Positions 8,250-17,573 are shown, counted from the first letter of the stretch. The stretch is 64,000 nt of DNA from Actinoplanes sp. NBRC 103695 (GCF_030269485.1 NZ_BSTL01000036.1:29595-93594); one strand, 5' to 3'. A program made the numbers and translations. Notes: a model not told the origin generated them from the sequence alone.

Positions 8250-8672
8250 GTGATCCGTTCTCCCGGAAGGTCTGGCCCTCGTTGGTCGCGCCCGGTGCCG
8301 GGGAAGTTCCCGGCCCGGCCGGCTTTTCGGCCGGCCGTCGGCGGTTGAGGTGGACGACCAGCAGACAGCCGAGCAGCAGCAGGCCACGGGTGGCGAGGCG
8401 GGCAACGCCGACCCGTCCCGCCATCAGGTCGGCGACGGTGAGCGTGGCGAGCAGCCAGCCCCCAGCGTGCGGTGTCGAGCCGTCGCGGTGCCCGCTCGTC
8501 CGGGCCGACCAGGCGCAACGGCGGCCGCGGATCGGTCTTCATGCTCGGATAGTCGCTCCGCCCTCCGTCCTGGTTCCGGCCGCGAGTCTGAGAACTTCCC
8601 GGGAACTAATCCGTCGCCGGTGGCGACCGATAGATCGGTCACGCCGTCTCAGCATCGGATCGAGGAGTTTCC
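8250..8672. other. Gap with a doubtful, possibly frameshifted small membrane ORF
   Basis: Divergent spacer between the DyP operon and the PepSY gene. On the minus strand an ATG at 8542 starts MKTDPRPPLRLVGPDER, and after a frame change near 8480 a hydrophobic stretch (RGLLLLGCLLVVHLNRRR) leads to a stop at 8236. Taken together it could be a broken small membrane protein. Neither piece is convincing alone, and no family was recognised. Promoters for both directions should lie here but no clear -35/-10 was picked. Confidence 0.3.
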
Positions 8673-10187
8673 ATGTCCGCCGAAGCGCCGCCCACCGACG
8701 CCCCGCCGGCCGCCCGTGCCCGGTCCGCCAAGTCCGCGAAGAGCATCGGACCGTTACTGCTGCGCGTGCACTTCTACGCCGGCATCCTGGTCGCCCCGTT
8801 CCTCCTGGTCGCCGCGCTGACCGGTCTGGCGTACGCGTTCACCCCGCAGATGGAACGGGCCTACTACGCCGACGAGTTCGTGGTCTCTTCTCCCGGCGGC
8901 ACGGTCAAGCCACTGTCCGAGCAGCTCACGGCGGCCCGGGCCACCCATCCCGAGGGCGCGATCACGGCGATCCGCCCAGGAGGTGGCGAGAAGACCACCC
9001 AGATCGACTTCACCTCACCCGAGCTCGACGAGGAACACGCCCACACGGTGTACGTGAACCCCTACAACGCCCAGGTCACCGGACAGCTCACCACCTGGTG
9101 GGGCTCATCCCCGCTGCGGACCTGGTTCGACGACCTGCACACCAACCTCAACCTCGGGACCGTCGGCTTCTTCTACTCCGAGCTCGCCGCGAGCTGGCTG
9201 TGGGTCATCGCCCTGGGCGGCGTCATCCTGTGGTTCCGCAGGCAGCGGGGCAAGCGGATGCTGCGTCCCGACCTCAAGGCCGGGCGCGGGGTACGGCGCA
9301 CCCGCAGCTTCCACGCCTCCACCGGCCTGTGGCTGTCGATCGGTCTGCTGTTTCTGTCGGCCACCGGCTTGACCTGGTCTGACTACGCCGGGGTCAACTT
9401 CGGCAACGCCGTCGACGCCCTGCACGGCAGCCGCCCGGCCGTCAGCACCGAGCTCGCCGGCGCGACACCGGCCGCTACCGGTGGCGGGCACCACGGCGGT
9501 GGCGCCGCACCCGCCGAGGGCACCCCGGCCGACCTCACCCAGATCGACGAGGTCTGGCAGGTCGCCGAGGCCAACGGCATCACCGGCAGCCCCGCCATCA
9601 CCGTCCCGGCCGACAACCAGACCGCCTGGAACATCACCGAGATGGGCGCCCTCTGGCCCATGGACCGCGACGGCATCGCGGTCGACGGCGCCACCGGCCA
9701 GGTCACCGACCGCATCGACTACGCGGACTGGCCGGTCATGGCCAAGCTGACCCAGATCGGCATCTACGCCCACATGGGCGACCTCTTCGGCCTGCCCAAC
9801 CAGCTCCTGCTCGCCGCCCTCGCGATCGGCCTGATCACGGTCATCATCTGGGGCTACCGCATGTGGTGGCAGCGCCGCCCCACCCGCAACGGCACCCGGG
9901 CGATCGTCGGCGCCCCGCCGGTCGGCCCCGGCGCCTGGCAGCAGCTGCCCGCCTGGGCCATCATCGCCGGCGTCCCGGTCATCCTCGCGATCGGCTACTT
10001 CCTGCCGGTCCTCGGCGTCTCACTGGTCGCCTTCCTGGCCATCGACCTGCTCCTCGGCGCGGTCCGCAACCGCCGCCGCACGACGACCATCCCGGTCTCC
10101 CCCGCCCCGGCAGGAACGCGGATCGAGGACAAGAAGCCGGTCGCGGCACCCCAAGGCGAGAGCAGGCAGGGCGCGGACGCGACCTGA
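8673..10187 (+). CDS. PepSY-associated TM domain protein (PiuB/iron-regulated membrane protein)
   Basis: This 504-aa inner-membrane protein has the PepSY-TM plan. TM1 (ILVAPFLLVAALTGLAYAF) is followed by an external PepSY domain with HTVYVNPYNAQVTGQL. TM2 lies near 165-185, then come the RSFHASTGLW motif, TM3, a second PepSY segment (about 280-345), IYAHMGDLFGLPNQLLL and further TMs. A His/Gly patch (GGGHHGGGAAP, residues about 270-280) could bind metal. Family members occur in iron-regulated loci and may reduce or move ferric complexes; this one is by itself, divergent from the DyP/CopC operon. The Pro/Ala-rich N- and C-termini are cytoplasmic by topology. Confidence 0.88.
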   Translation: MSAEAPPTDAPPAARARSAKSAKSIGPLLLRVHFYAGILVAPFLLVAALTGLAYAFTPQMERAYYADEFVVSSPGGTVKPLSEQLTAARATHPEGAITAIRPGGGEKTTQIDFTSPELDEEHAHTVYVNPYNAQVTGQLTTWWGSSPLRTWFDDLHTNLNLGTVGFFYSELAASWLWVIALGGVILWFRRQRGKRMLRPDLKAGRGVRRTRSFHASTGLWLSIGLLFLSATGLTWSDYAGVNFGNAVDALHGSRPAVSTELAGATPAATGGGHHGGGAAPAEGTPADLTQIDEVWQVAEANGITGSPAITVPADNQTAWNITEMGALWPMDRDGIAVDGATGQVTDRIDYADWPVMAKLTQIGIYAHMGDLFGLPNQLLLAALAIGLITVIIWGYRMWWQRRPTRNGTRAIVGAPPVGPGAWQQLPAWAIIAGVPVILAIGYFLPVLGVSLVAFLAIDLLLGAVRNRRRTTTIPVSPAPAGTRIEDKKPVAAPQGESRQGADAT

Positions 10188-10285
10188 GCACGGCAGGAGG
10201 CCATCTCCCATACGGTCAGATCTCGTACCGTCGCCGCCAGGCCGTCCCCGCCGCCGTCCCCGCCGCCGTCTTCGCCGGAGCCGCC

Positions 10286-11029
10286 CTACGGCAGGGGTGC
10301 TGCCTGGACGAGGTAGAGGCAGGCGAGGGTGGTGGCGAGGCCGCCGAGCAGGATCCGCAGGGCTCGTTCGGGTATTCGCCGTTGGAGGTGGGCGCCGAGG
10401 TAGCCGCCGATCAGGCCGCCGGCGCCGCAGAGCACGCCGAGAGTCCAGTGCGGTGCGATGTCGCCGCTGGTGGTCAGAGCGAGCACGCCGTAGGTTGCGG
10501 CGCCGACCGTCGAGGTGACGAAGGTGCAGGCCAAGGCGGCAGGCGCGATCATGGTCATCGGGGTGCCGCGGCCGGCGAGGATCGGGCCGAGCAGCGAACC
10601 GCCGCCGATGCCGTAGACGCCGCCGAGCGTCCCGACGGCGGCGCCGAGGGCAAGGACGGTGCGCCATGGCAATGGTGGCCGCTCAGCGGCACCGCCTCGC
10701 GCGGCGCGGGCCAGGAGCCAGAGCCCTAGCGGGAGCAGCACGAGGGCCACCACGAGCCGGAAGACGCGGGGTCCGGGGATGGCGAAGACGCGGATGCAGG
10801 CGCCGACGACGATGCCGGGCAGGGTGCCGGCCAGCAGCAGCCGGGCGAGTGGTCCGGTGAGGCCGCGTTTCAAGGTCGCGCACAACTCGGTGGCCGGTTT
10901 CGGGCCGGTCTGGTAAAACGTGCGGGCTACTGGGTCGGTGAATACGATGTGCATGAGGTTGTGCGAGTGTGCCCAGCCGTGGAACAGCGCGTGCCCGATC
11001 GGGTTGGACGCCAGCACGTCGAAGGCCAT
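10286..11029 (-). CDS. Chimeric ORF: MmyB-like regulator fragment fused to N-truncated TauE/SafE permease
   Basis: The first ~40 residues (DVLASNPIGHALF, then HNLMHIVFTDPVARTFYQ) match the ligand-binding domain of XRE/MmyB regulators, where DVLA.N..A.ALF and NLLRL.F.DPAAR.FY are usual. From residue about 45 the sequence becomes a TSUP (TauE/SafE) permease (LLLAGTLPGIVVGACIRVF, GGVYGIGGGSLLGPILA, GGYLGAHL). The usual first TSUP membrane segments with the first glycine-rich motif are absent. The MmyB-like reading continues a few codons upstream of the ATG. The frame is open, but a functional product is doubtful. A deletion joining two genes is the simplest cause. Confidence 0.6.
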   Translation of the reverse strand: MAFDVLASNPIGHALFHGWAHSHNLMHIVFTDPVARTFYQTGPKPATELCATLKRGLTGPLARLLLAGTLPGIVVGACIRVFAIPGPRVFRLVVALVLLPLGLWLLARAARGGAAERPPLPWRTVLALGAAVGTLGGVYGIGGGSLLGPILAGRGTPMTMIAPAALACTFVTSTVGAATYGVLALTTSGDIAPHWTLGVLCGAGGLIGGYLGAHLQRRIPERALRILLGGLATTLACLYLVQAAPLP

Positions 11030-11290
11030 GTGTACACACAGCCGGGTTGTCCGGCCAGGGGGACATCAATTGCAGCAGGCTGGGATCGACGCGGTCGCTG
11101 ACGGCCGCCGACCGGTTCTGCCCGCATGCTAGGTCCCGTCCCCCCGCGAGAGCTGGAGCAGGTGTCTACCGCAGGGTGACGACCCCCATGGACACCGTGG
11201 TTCACCCTGACAGGAAGCACGCACACTTGTCCGCCGTCGACGCTGCTCCTGGGCATCGGCACGACCCGGGGGAGAACGGAATGCTGAGGG

Positions 11291-14284
11291 ATGTCAGACG
11301 ACAAGGGCGTCGGGTTCCTGCTTCTCGGGCCGGTACGGGTGCGGCGGCGGGACGGTGCGCTGGTGGACGTGGGGCCACCCAAGCAGCAGGCCATGCTGGC
11401 CACGCTCGCGCTGGTGCCCGATCAGGCCGTGTCCATGGCCCGGCTGGTCGACGCCCTGTGGGGCACGGAGTTGCCGGCGACGGCCGCGGCCACGGTCCGC
11501 ACGTACGCGTGGCGGTTGCGCGGGCTGCTCGCCAGAGCGGGCGCGACCCAAGACGTCCTGGTCTTTGAGGGGGACGGATACCGGCTGGCGGTCGATCCGC
11601 TGGCGGTGGACGTCTCCAAAGCGGAGCATCTCGCCGCGGAGGCCCGCAGCGCCCTCGCGGCGGAGGAGTTGCACGTCGCCCGGCAGTCGCTGGCCGATGC
11701 GCTCGCGTTGTGGGCGGGTGAGCCGCTCGCCGGGGTGCCCGGCCCGTTCGCGGAGCGCAGCCGCAACCGTCTGACCGAACTGCGGGCCGCCTTGACCGAG
11801 CAGTACGCCGAGACAGCCCTCCGCCTCGGCCACCACCAGGAGGCGCAGCTCCGGCTGATCGAGGTCGTCGCGGAGCACCCGGTGCGTGAGCGCCCCTACG
11901 TGCTGCTGATGCGGGCCCTGTACGGCATGGGCCGGCAGGTGGACGCCCTGGAGGTCTTCCACGACGCCCGTCGTCTGTTGGTCGAGACGCACGGCGTCGA
12001 GCCGGGGGCGGAGCTGACCGGCACTCACGAGCGCATCCTTCGCGGTGACGTCAGCCTGCTTCCGGCCGCGCCCCGGCCGGATGGGCAGGTCCTGCCGCCG
12101 GGCACGCCACGCGAGCATGCCGGCCAGTGGCTGCCGGTACCCGCGCAACTGCCGCCGGACCTGCCGGACTTCGTCGGTCGTGCCGAGCAGACGGCGGCGT
12201 TGGAGGCGGTGCTCACGGTGGCGGACCGTACGTCGCCCGCGGTCCTGGCGATCATCGGCATGAGCGGCGTCGGCAAGACCAGCCTCGCGGTGCACCTGGC
12301 ACACCGGGTGCGTGAGCACTATCCGGACGGTCAGCTGTACGTCGATCTGAGCGAACCGGACGGCTCGGGCCGGCCGATGACCGGCGCCGACCTGCTCGGG
12401 GTGCTGCTGGCGGCCCTCGGGGCGCCGGGCGAGCAGATCCCGGACAGCCCCTTCCAGCGACGGGGTCTGCTGCGCTCCCTGGTCGACACCCGCCGCCTTC
12501 TCGTTCTGCTGGACGACGTCGCCACCGCCGACCAGATCCGGGATGTGCTGCCCGGTACGCCGCGGTGCGCCGTCCTGATCACCAGCCGGTCGCGCCTGGA
12601 CGAACTGCCGCTGTCCGCGCAGCTCACGCTGGAGCCGTTCGACGCCGAGGACGCGCTTACCCTGCTCCGTCGCCGGATCGGCGAGCAACGGGTGGCGGCC
12701 GAGCCGGACGATGCCGTCGCGCTTCTGAACGCCTGCGGCGGGCTGCCCCTGGCCGTGCGGATCGTTGCTTCCCGGCTCGCCTCACGTCCACAGCGGACGC
12801 TGCAGTCCATGGCCGAGCGGCTGGCGGACGGACGGCACCGGATCGACCAGTTACGGACCGGCTCGCTCGCCGTCGGCGCCGTGTTCGAGCTCGGCTACCG
12901 CCAGCTACCGAGACGGCAGGCGCAGGACTTTGTCCTGCTCGCGGCGGTCGCCGGCGCCGAGTTCGGCCTGCCGGAGGCGGCGGCCGTGCTGGATCTGGCG
13001 CCCCACGACGCGGAGCTGCGGATGGAGGGCCTGGTCGACGCGGCGATGCTGGCCGAGCAGTATCCGGGTCGTTTCCGCATCCATGCGCTTTTACACTCCT
13101 TCGCCCTGGGGCGGGAGGGTGACCCGGACGCAGAGCGGGCGGCGCTGGTCCGGCTGCTCTCGCTGCTGCTTGCTACGGCCCGCCGCGCCTTCGTGCTCGC
13201 CGTGCCGGGGGACTCCGCGCGCGACGTGTTCGGCCCGGACCTGCCGGGTGTGCCAGGGATGCATCTCGCCGACCTGCGCTCCGCGCGGGAGTGGGCCGCG
13301 CTGTCGGGTGACATCGTTGTCACGGCATGCGCGAAGGCCGGCGACCTCGGCAGCTCCGATGTGGTGCGGCTCGCGGTCGATCTCCTGATCGCGGTCGGCC
13401 CGTTCGCCGACGATCTGCGCCGTGACCGGCTGGCCTCGATCGCCCCGGCGCTGGCCGAAGCCGCGCTCCGGATGCGGGAACCCGCGCCCGGCACCCCCGG
13501 CCATCAGCGGATCCTCGGCCGCGCGTACTTCGTGTGCAGCACCATCGCGATGCGTCGGGGAAGGCCGGACGAGGTCGAGAGGTACGCACGCAGGGCTGTG
13601 GCCGCCTCGTCGACCGGTGACGATCCGGTGATCCTGCGCCAGGCGCTGAACGACCTCGGCCTGGTCGCCCAGCTCCGGCACGACTATCCGCTGGCAGTGT
13701 CCTGTTTCGGCCGGGCGGCCGCGCTCGCCCGGGACCTCGGCCAGCGGTCCGGCCAGGTGGCGAGCGAGGTGAACGCGGCGCTGGCCCGGCTGCGTGGCGG
13801 CGACCCGGACGCGGCGCTCGCCGGGTGCGTGGCCGCCCTCGCCTCGGCCCGGGAGATCGGGGACGACGCGGGGGTCAGCTACGCGCTCTACGTGCTCGGG
13901 CTGACCGGCCACGCCCGGGAGCGGTACGAGGCCGCCGTCGAGCATTTCACGGCGTGCGCCGAGGTGTGCCTGACGGCGGGTATCCGCCAGCGGGAGGCGC
14001 AGGCCCGTTACCGGCTGGCCGACTCGTTGCTGGCGCTCGGCCGCACCGGCGAGGCGCTCGCGCAGGCCGGGCAGGCGGTGCGGCGCTGCGCGGAACTGGG
14101 CGCCGAACGGGACCAGGCGAACGCCCTGCTCGTCCTCGGCCGGGTCCTGGCGGCGGACGGCCGGGCGGCGGACGCCGTGCACCCGCTCACCCAGGCCCGG
14201 GACCTGTACGCGTCGCTCGGCCTGCCGGAGGAGGCCGAGGCCGCCCGGGTCGCGGACACGGTCTCGGCGGCCGCTCGCCGGTAG
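11291..14284 (+). CDS. AfsR/SARP-family regulator (OmpR-type HTH, BTAD, NB-ARC, TPR)
   Basis: A 997-aa regulator with the AfsR layout. An N-terminal winged-helix domain (about 8-95; FLLLGPVRV and WGTELP) and a bacterial transcriptional activation domain (about 100-245) come first. An NB-ARC ATPase follows, with Walker A GMSGVGKTS near 325 and Walker B RLLVLLDDV. The C-terminal TPR array covers about 680-990. SARP/AfsR proteins activate secondary-metabolite operons, with ATP binding and TPRs tuning activity. It lies directly upstream of the peptide/M16/P450 operon on the same strand, so it is the likely pathway activator. The ATG at 11291 follows GAGGG. Confidence 0.93.
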   Translation: MSDDKGVGFLLLGPVRVRRRDGALVDVGPPKQQAMLATLALVPDQAVSMARLVDALWGTELPATAAATVRTYAWRLRGLLARAGATQDVLVFEGDGYRLAVDPLAVDVSKAEHLAAEARSALAAEELHVARQSLADALALWAGEPLAGVPGPFAERSRNRLTELRAALTEQYAETALRLGHHQEAQLRLIEVVAEHPVRERPYVLLMRALYGMGRQVDALEVFHDARRLLVETHGVEPGAELTGTHERILRGDVSLLPAAPRPDGQVLPPGTPREHAGQWLPVPAQLPPDLPDFVGRAEQTAALEAVLTVADRTSPAVLAIIGMSGVGKTSLAVHLAHRVREHYPDGQLYVDLSEPDGSGRPMTGADLLGVLLAALGAPGEQIPDSPFQRRGLLRSLVDTRRLLVLLDDVATADQIRDVLPGTPRCAVLITSRSRLDELPLSAQLTLEPFDAEDALTLLRRRIGEQRVAAEPDDAVALLNACGGLPLAVRIVASRLASRPQRTLQSMAERLADGRHRIDQLRTGSLAVGAVFELGYRQLPRRQAQDFVLLAAVAGAEFGLPEAAAVLDLAPHDAELRMEGLVDAAMLAEQYPGRFRIHALLHSFALGREGDPDAERAALVRLLSLLLATARRAFVLAVPGDSARDVFGPDLPGVPGMHLADLRSAREWAALSGDIVVTACAKAGDLGSSDVVRLAVDLLIAVGPFADDLRRDRLASIAPALAEAALRMREPAPGTPGHQRILGRAYFVCSTIAMRRGRPDEVERYARRAVAASSTGDDPVILRQALNDLGLVAQLRHDYPLAVSCFGRAAALARDLGQRSGQVASEVNAALARLRGGDPDAALAGCVAALASAREIGDDAGVSYALYVLGLTGHARERYEAAVEHFTACAEVCLTAGIRQREAQARYRLADSLLALGRTGEALAQAGQAVRRCAELGAERDQANALLVLGRVLAADGRAADAVHPLTQARDLYASLGLPEEAEAARVADTVSAAARR

Positions 14285-14294
14285 ACCGCCGGGC

Positions 14295-14489
14295 TCACAT
14301 GCCTGGGCCTGGTACGCCGGACGTGGTGTTGTTCCAGTTCGGATCGGGTGGATCGGCCAGGATCACCTGTTCGCGGTGGTTCTGGGCGGGGGGTTGCCCG
14401 TCGAGGCCGGCGCCGAGGATCAGCGCCGTCACCGCGAGGAGGAACCACGTACGGAACCGGACCGTCTTGCCACTCCTGCTTCCTGCCAC
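14295..14489 (-). CDS. Small single-pass membrane or secreted peptide (hypothetical)
   Basis: A 64-aa frame with GTG start: a basic n-region (RSGKTVRFR), a hydrophobic stretch (TWFLLAVTALILGAG) and a polar, Pro/Asn-rich tail (ADPPDPNWNNTTSGVPGPGM). It looks like a membrane-anchored or secreted small protein. It is convergent with the AfsR-type gene (10 bp gap) and divergent from the peptide operon. No family was recognised and no good SD precedes the GTG, so expression is uncertain. Confidence 0.4.
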   Translation of the reverse strand: MAGSRSGKTVRFRTWFLLAVTALILGAGLDGQPPAQNHREQVILADPPDPNWNNTTSGVPGPGM

Positions 14490-14662
14490 AGGACTGGATG
14501 GTACGAGAACCCGATCTACATCTGATCTACAGCGAGGATCATCGATGCGAGTCGGCGCAGAGCGGCAGAAGATCGACTGCCGTTAGCGTCGATCTCGTCG
14601 CCGCGGGATCGGCCGCACCGCTGGTCGACACGCCCCTTGTTGGACTACAGATGGAGCACAGG

Positions 14663-14806
14663 ATGTCCGAGAACCTGGTGTCAGCGCAGGAGCTGCTGAA
14701 GGTCGAGGCGATCGTGGAGAACCTGCGGGAGCTCGACGCCACCGACGAGGGCCGCGAGGCGCTCGAGATGGCTCAGGCCGGCTTCACCCACCCCGACGAC
14801 GTCTGA
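14663..14806 (+). CDS. 47-aa peptide, candidate precursor of the M16/P450 operon
   Basis: The ATG at 14663 has GGAG six nucleotides upstream; an in-frame ATG at 14651 is less well placed. The peptide is acidic and looks helical through residue ~38 (LLKVEAIVENLRELD, EGREALEMAQ), ending AGFTHPDDV. It has no Cys, Trp or Tyr. Its only aromatic residues, Phe41 and His43, sit in the last seven positions, which resembles a leader followed by a short core. Downstream genes encode a CYTH protein, an exporter, two M16 peptidase subunits and a P450, the set expected for making, trimming and exporting a modified peptide. A signal peptide or a small regulatory protein are alternatives. The precursor role is inference. 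Confidence 0.6.
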   Translation: MSENLVSAQELLKVEAIVENLRELDATDEGREALEMAQAGFTHPDDV

Positions 14807-14887
14807 CGGTCACCTGACCGAGGTCAGTCTCGTGTGATCCGAGGCCGGGGACGTTCGTCCCCGGCCTCGGCCCCCGACGGAGGCCGG

Positions 14888-15634
14888 ATGACCACAGATC
14901 ACACGGGTGTCCTGCTCGATCGCTTCGCCGAGCTCGGCCGCAGCGTCCGGGACACCTACGGCCCGCACTCGCAGGCCTCGGTGTTCGTGCTGTACGAGGA
15001 GCTGATCTCGCTGCGGACGGTGCTGACCGCCGAGCGCGGGCACGAACGGGTGTCCCAGCGCGTACGAGACCTGCGGGAACAGATCGCACGGGCGTACCTC
15101 GCCTCGGGCGGCGCCGCCCCGCCGCCCCGCCGGGAGATCATCTCCGTCGATCCCCCGCTGCTGCGGTTCGACCGGGAGATCTTCGAGCGGCGGTACAGCG
15201 GGGTGAGCGGGCGGGTGCTCGCGCAGACCATCGAGATCCGCGACCCGGAGACCCCGCTCGACCTGTTGCGGCCAGGCGCGTCGTACATGTTCGTCATCGA
15301 CGAGATGGACCGGCTGCTGGTCTGGACGCGGCCGTTCGTACTGGCTGATCTGGTGTTCGGGCGTAATCGGGCCACCGTGGACGGTGTTCCGGTGGCGCAT
15401 CCGATGCTCGTACCGGAGCGCCTGCTGGCGCGGGCCGCCGGGGAGATCGTGCTGATTGGCGCGAACCGGGTGTCCATGGTGGTTGCGAACACCAAGTCCG
15501 GCCACTTCCAGCCTCCGCGGGAATCCGTGACCGTGGTCCGCGAGGCCTGCCGCCGCCTCTTCCACCTGCCCGGCGAGGACGTGGACGTCTTCCATCTCTT
15601 CCCCGCCGCCGGAACCGAAAGGACGGTCCGATGA
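14888..15634 (+). CDS. Protein of unknown function in the peptide/M16/P450 operon
   Basis: A 248-aa soluble protein. An N-terminal helical part (about 1-80, with RFAELGRSVRDTYG and LREQIARAYLASG) is followed by a Pro-rich linker (AAPPPRR) and a mixed alpha/beta domain (about 95-240). That domain contains PGASYMFVIDEMDRLLVWTR, GVPVAHPMLVPERLL and ANTKSGHFQPPRES. I do not recognise the family. The conserved-looking KSGHFQPP loop may be a binding or catalytic site. It begins 81 bp after the peptide gene and overlaps the CYTH gene by 4 bp, so a job on the peptide is plausible. Confidence 0.75.
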   Translation: MTTDHTGVLLDRFAELGRSVRDTYGPHSQASVFVLYEELISLRTVLTAERGHERVSQRVRDLREQIARAYLASGGAAPPPRREIISVDPPLLRFDREIFERRYSGVSGRVLAQTIEIRDPETPLDLLRPGASYMFVIDEMDRLLVWTRPFVLADLVFGRNRATVDGVPVAHPMLVPERLLARAAGEIVLIGANRVSMVVANTKSGHFQPPRESVTVVREACRRLFHLPGEDVDVFHLFPAAGTERTVR

Positions 15635-16335
15635 CCCGCATCGTCGGCGTCGAGCACGAGAGCAAGTGGGCGCTGGACCACGACGTGGCGGCCGCCGATC
15701 CGCTGCGGTGGCTGGACTCGCCCACGGTCACCGGCGGCCTGACCGGCCTCTCCGAGCCGATGACCGCCACCCAGGGCGTCCTTTATCTCGACGACCGCGG
15801 GCGCAGCCTCACCACGGCCGGGCACTCCCTGCGTATCGCGGCCAACCAGGGACGGCTGGCCGGGATCGGCTGGATCGGGGTCAAGCAGACCCTGCTCTGG
15901 GAGGGGCGCAGGGACGCCCTGGAGATCTCCGAGCGGGTGGATCCGCAAGCCTTGTCCGCGGTGCTGGCGGCGGGAACGGCGCTCCCGCTCCGGCACATCC
16001 TCACGTACGGGCTGGTGAACGGCCCGTTGGAGACAGCGGGGATCACCAGCCAGCGCCGGATCAAACGGTTCGGCCGGCTGCCCGGCGACTTTCCGTGCGT
16101 CTTCAGCGTTGACCTGGTCGAGTTCCGGTTGCCCGCCGGCGGCATCGAGCCGATCGAACGGTACGCCTGCTTCGAGATCGAGGTGAATCAGTCCTCGCTG
16201 GCCTGCGTCCAGGCGCTGGACGAGTTCTGTGACGCCGTCGACGCGTGGCTCGACCGGCCACGCGAGTCCCGCACCAAGGCCCAGCTGGCCGTCGCGGCGG
16301 TGGACACGTACCGCGGCGAACTGCTCGTGCGATGA
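15631..16335 (+). CDS. CYTH-domain protein (triphosphate tunnel fold)
   Basis: The 234-aa product opens with MTRIVGVEHESKW, which contains the ExExK motif of CYTH/ThTPase proteins. The alternating charged strands typical of the eight-strand tunnel follow: VLYLDDRGRSLTTAGHSLRI, WIGVKQTLLWEGRRD, SQRRIKRFGR and YACFEIEVNQ. CYTH members bind or hydrolyse triphosphates (thiamine-PPP, inorganic PPP) or make cAMP. A CYTH protein next to a peptide, an M16 pair and a P450 is unexpected; it could use a nucleotide or polyphosphate in peptide modification. It is in a 4-bp overlap chain with both neighbours. The fold is well supported; the substrate is unknown. Confidence 0.75.
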   Translation: MTRIVGVEHESKWALDHDVAAADPLRWLDSPTVTGGLTGLSEPMTATQGVLYLDDRGRSLTTAGHSLRIAANQGRLAGIGWIGVKQTLLWEGRRDALEISERVDPQALSAVLAAGTALPLRHILTYGLVNGPLETAGITSQRRIKRFGRLPGDFPCVFSVDLVEFRLPAGGIEPIERYACFEIEVNQSSLACVQALDEFCDAVDAWLDRPRESRTKAQLAVAAVDTYRGELLVR

Positions 16336-17573
16336 GCGGCCGGGCGGCCGTCGTACCGTCGCGCCCGCCGGATGAGCGCGGCGAACGGCTGGGACGGGAT
16401 TTCTGGTGGTTGTGGGCGGGACAGTCGATCTCCAGTCTCGGCAACGCCGCGCAGTCGATCGCCATGCCGCTGTGGGTGCTTCAGGTGACCGGCTCGGCCG
16501 CTCTGACCGGGGTCGCGTTCGTCGTTCAGCTCCTGCCCCGGGTGGTCTTCTCGCCGTACGCCGGTGTCCTCGCCGACCGTTTCGACCGCCGGGGCCTGGC
16601 GGTCCTGCTCAACCTGCTCGCCGCCCTCGTCACCGCCGCGCTACTGCCGGTGCTGGGCACGCGGGACATCGCGCTCTACTACGTGCTGACCGTGGTGCTG
16701 GGCGCCCTGGGCGCGGTCAATTCGGCGGTGGTGCCCAGCCTGACCCCGGCGCTCGTCCCGGCGTCCCGGCTGACCTCGGCCAACGCCACCCAGGAGGTGA
16801 CCACCGGCACGATCCTGGCTCTGGGCCCGCTGGTGGGCGCGGCGGTCGCGACCGGCTTGGGTTTCCGCGGGGCGGTCGCGGCTAACGCGGCCAGCTTCCT
16901 GCTCGCGGCGCTGCTGATCCTGCGGGTCCGCCGGCGGGACGCGCCCGCCCGGCCGGGACGACGTCCCGTGGCGATGCTGCGCGAGGGCCTGAGCGCCCTT
17001 CTCGGCGATCGTGTCCTGCGCACCGGGGTACTGGCGGAGGCGGCGCTGTTCCTCTTCCTCGGTGCCCTCCCACAGTTCGCGCTGTTGCTGGTCGGCGCCG
17101 GCGGGCGAATCGCCGAGGCGGGGTTGTTCTCCTCGGGAATGGGCGCCGGCTGGCTGGTGGCATCGGCCTCGGTGGCCCGTCGCCGTGCGAACCTGAACCC
17201 CACGGTCATGCTGGCCATCGGCGCGGCGACGGCGGCGCCGGTGGTCGGCGCGGTGGTGTGGTCGGCACACGCCGGGCCTGTCTGGGTTTTCCTCGGCGGC
17301 CTCCTGGCCGGGGCGCACAACCTGCTCTTCGCGATGGCGCCCACGCTGCTGTGCCAGCAACGTGCCGCGTCCACCGTGCTGGGCCGGGTCATCGCCTTCC
17401 GCCGGTCCTTCCTGGTGCTGGCGCAGTGCGGCTCGCTCGGGCTGGCCACCGTGCTGTCGCCACATCTGGGAGTGGGCGCCGTGCTGGCCGGCGCAGGCGT
17501 CGCGGCGACCGTCGTCGCGCTGCCGATCGCGCTGGCCGCGCTCCGCCGGGCACGGGAGGCGGATTCCCGATGA
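16332..17573 (+). CDS. MFS transporter (DHA3-like exporter)
   Basis: A 413-aa MFS protein with a 12-TM pattern. The N-terminal FWWLWAGQSISSLGN stretch, the loop motif GVLADRFDRRGLAV and NATQEVTTGTILALGP are typical of the drug:proton antiporter 3 family. It lies inside the overlapping peptide operon, between the CYTH gene and the M16 pair, so it is the probable exporter or self-resistance pump of the product. Start ATG 16332 overlaps the upstream TGA. Confidence 0.88.
   Translation: MSGRAAVVPSRPPDERGERLGRDFWWLWAGQSISSLGNAAQSIAMPLWVLQVTGSAALTGVAFVVQLLPRVVFSPYAGVLADRFDRRGLAVLLNLLAALVTAALLPVLGTRDIALYYVLTVVLGALGAVNSAVVPSLTPALVPASRLTSANATQEVTTGTILALGPLVGAAVATGLGFRGAVAANAASFLLAALLILRVRRRDAPARPGRRPVAMLREGLSALLGDRVLRTGVLAEAALFLFLGALPQFALLLVGAGGRIAEAGLFSSGMGAGWLVASASVARRRANLNPTVMLAIGAATAAPVVGAVVWSAHAGPVWVFLGGLLAGAHNLLFAMAPTLLCQQRAASTVLGRVIAFRRSFLVLAQCGSLGLATVLSPHLGVGAVLAGAGVAATVVALPIALAALRRAREADSR

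Noticed and set aside
11036..11290. Short frames between the TSUP chimera and the AfsR-type gene
   Set aside because: No protein-like content; probably promoter and remnant sequence.
14663..14806. Lanthipeptide, lasso or thiopeptide precursor
   Set aside because: No Cys, hardly any Ser/Thr in the tail, and no LanB/LanM, lasso cyclase or YcaO gene near; only a P450/M16-type modification is possible.
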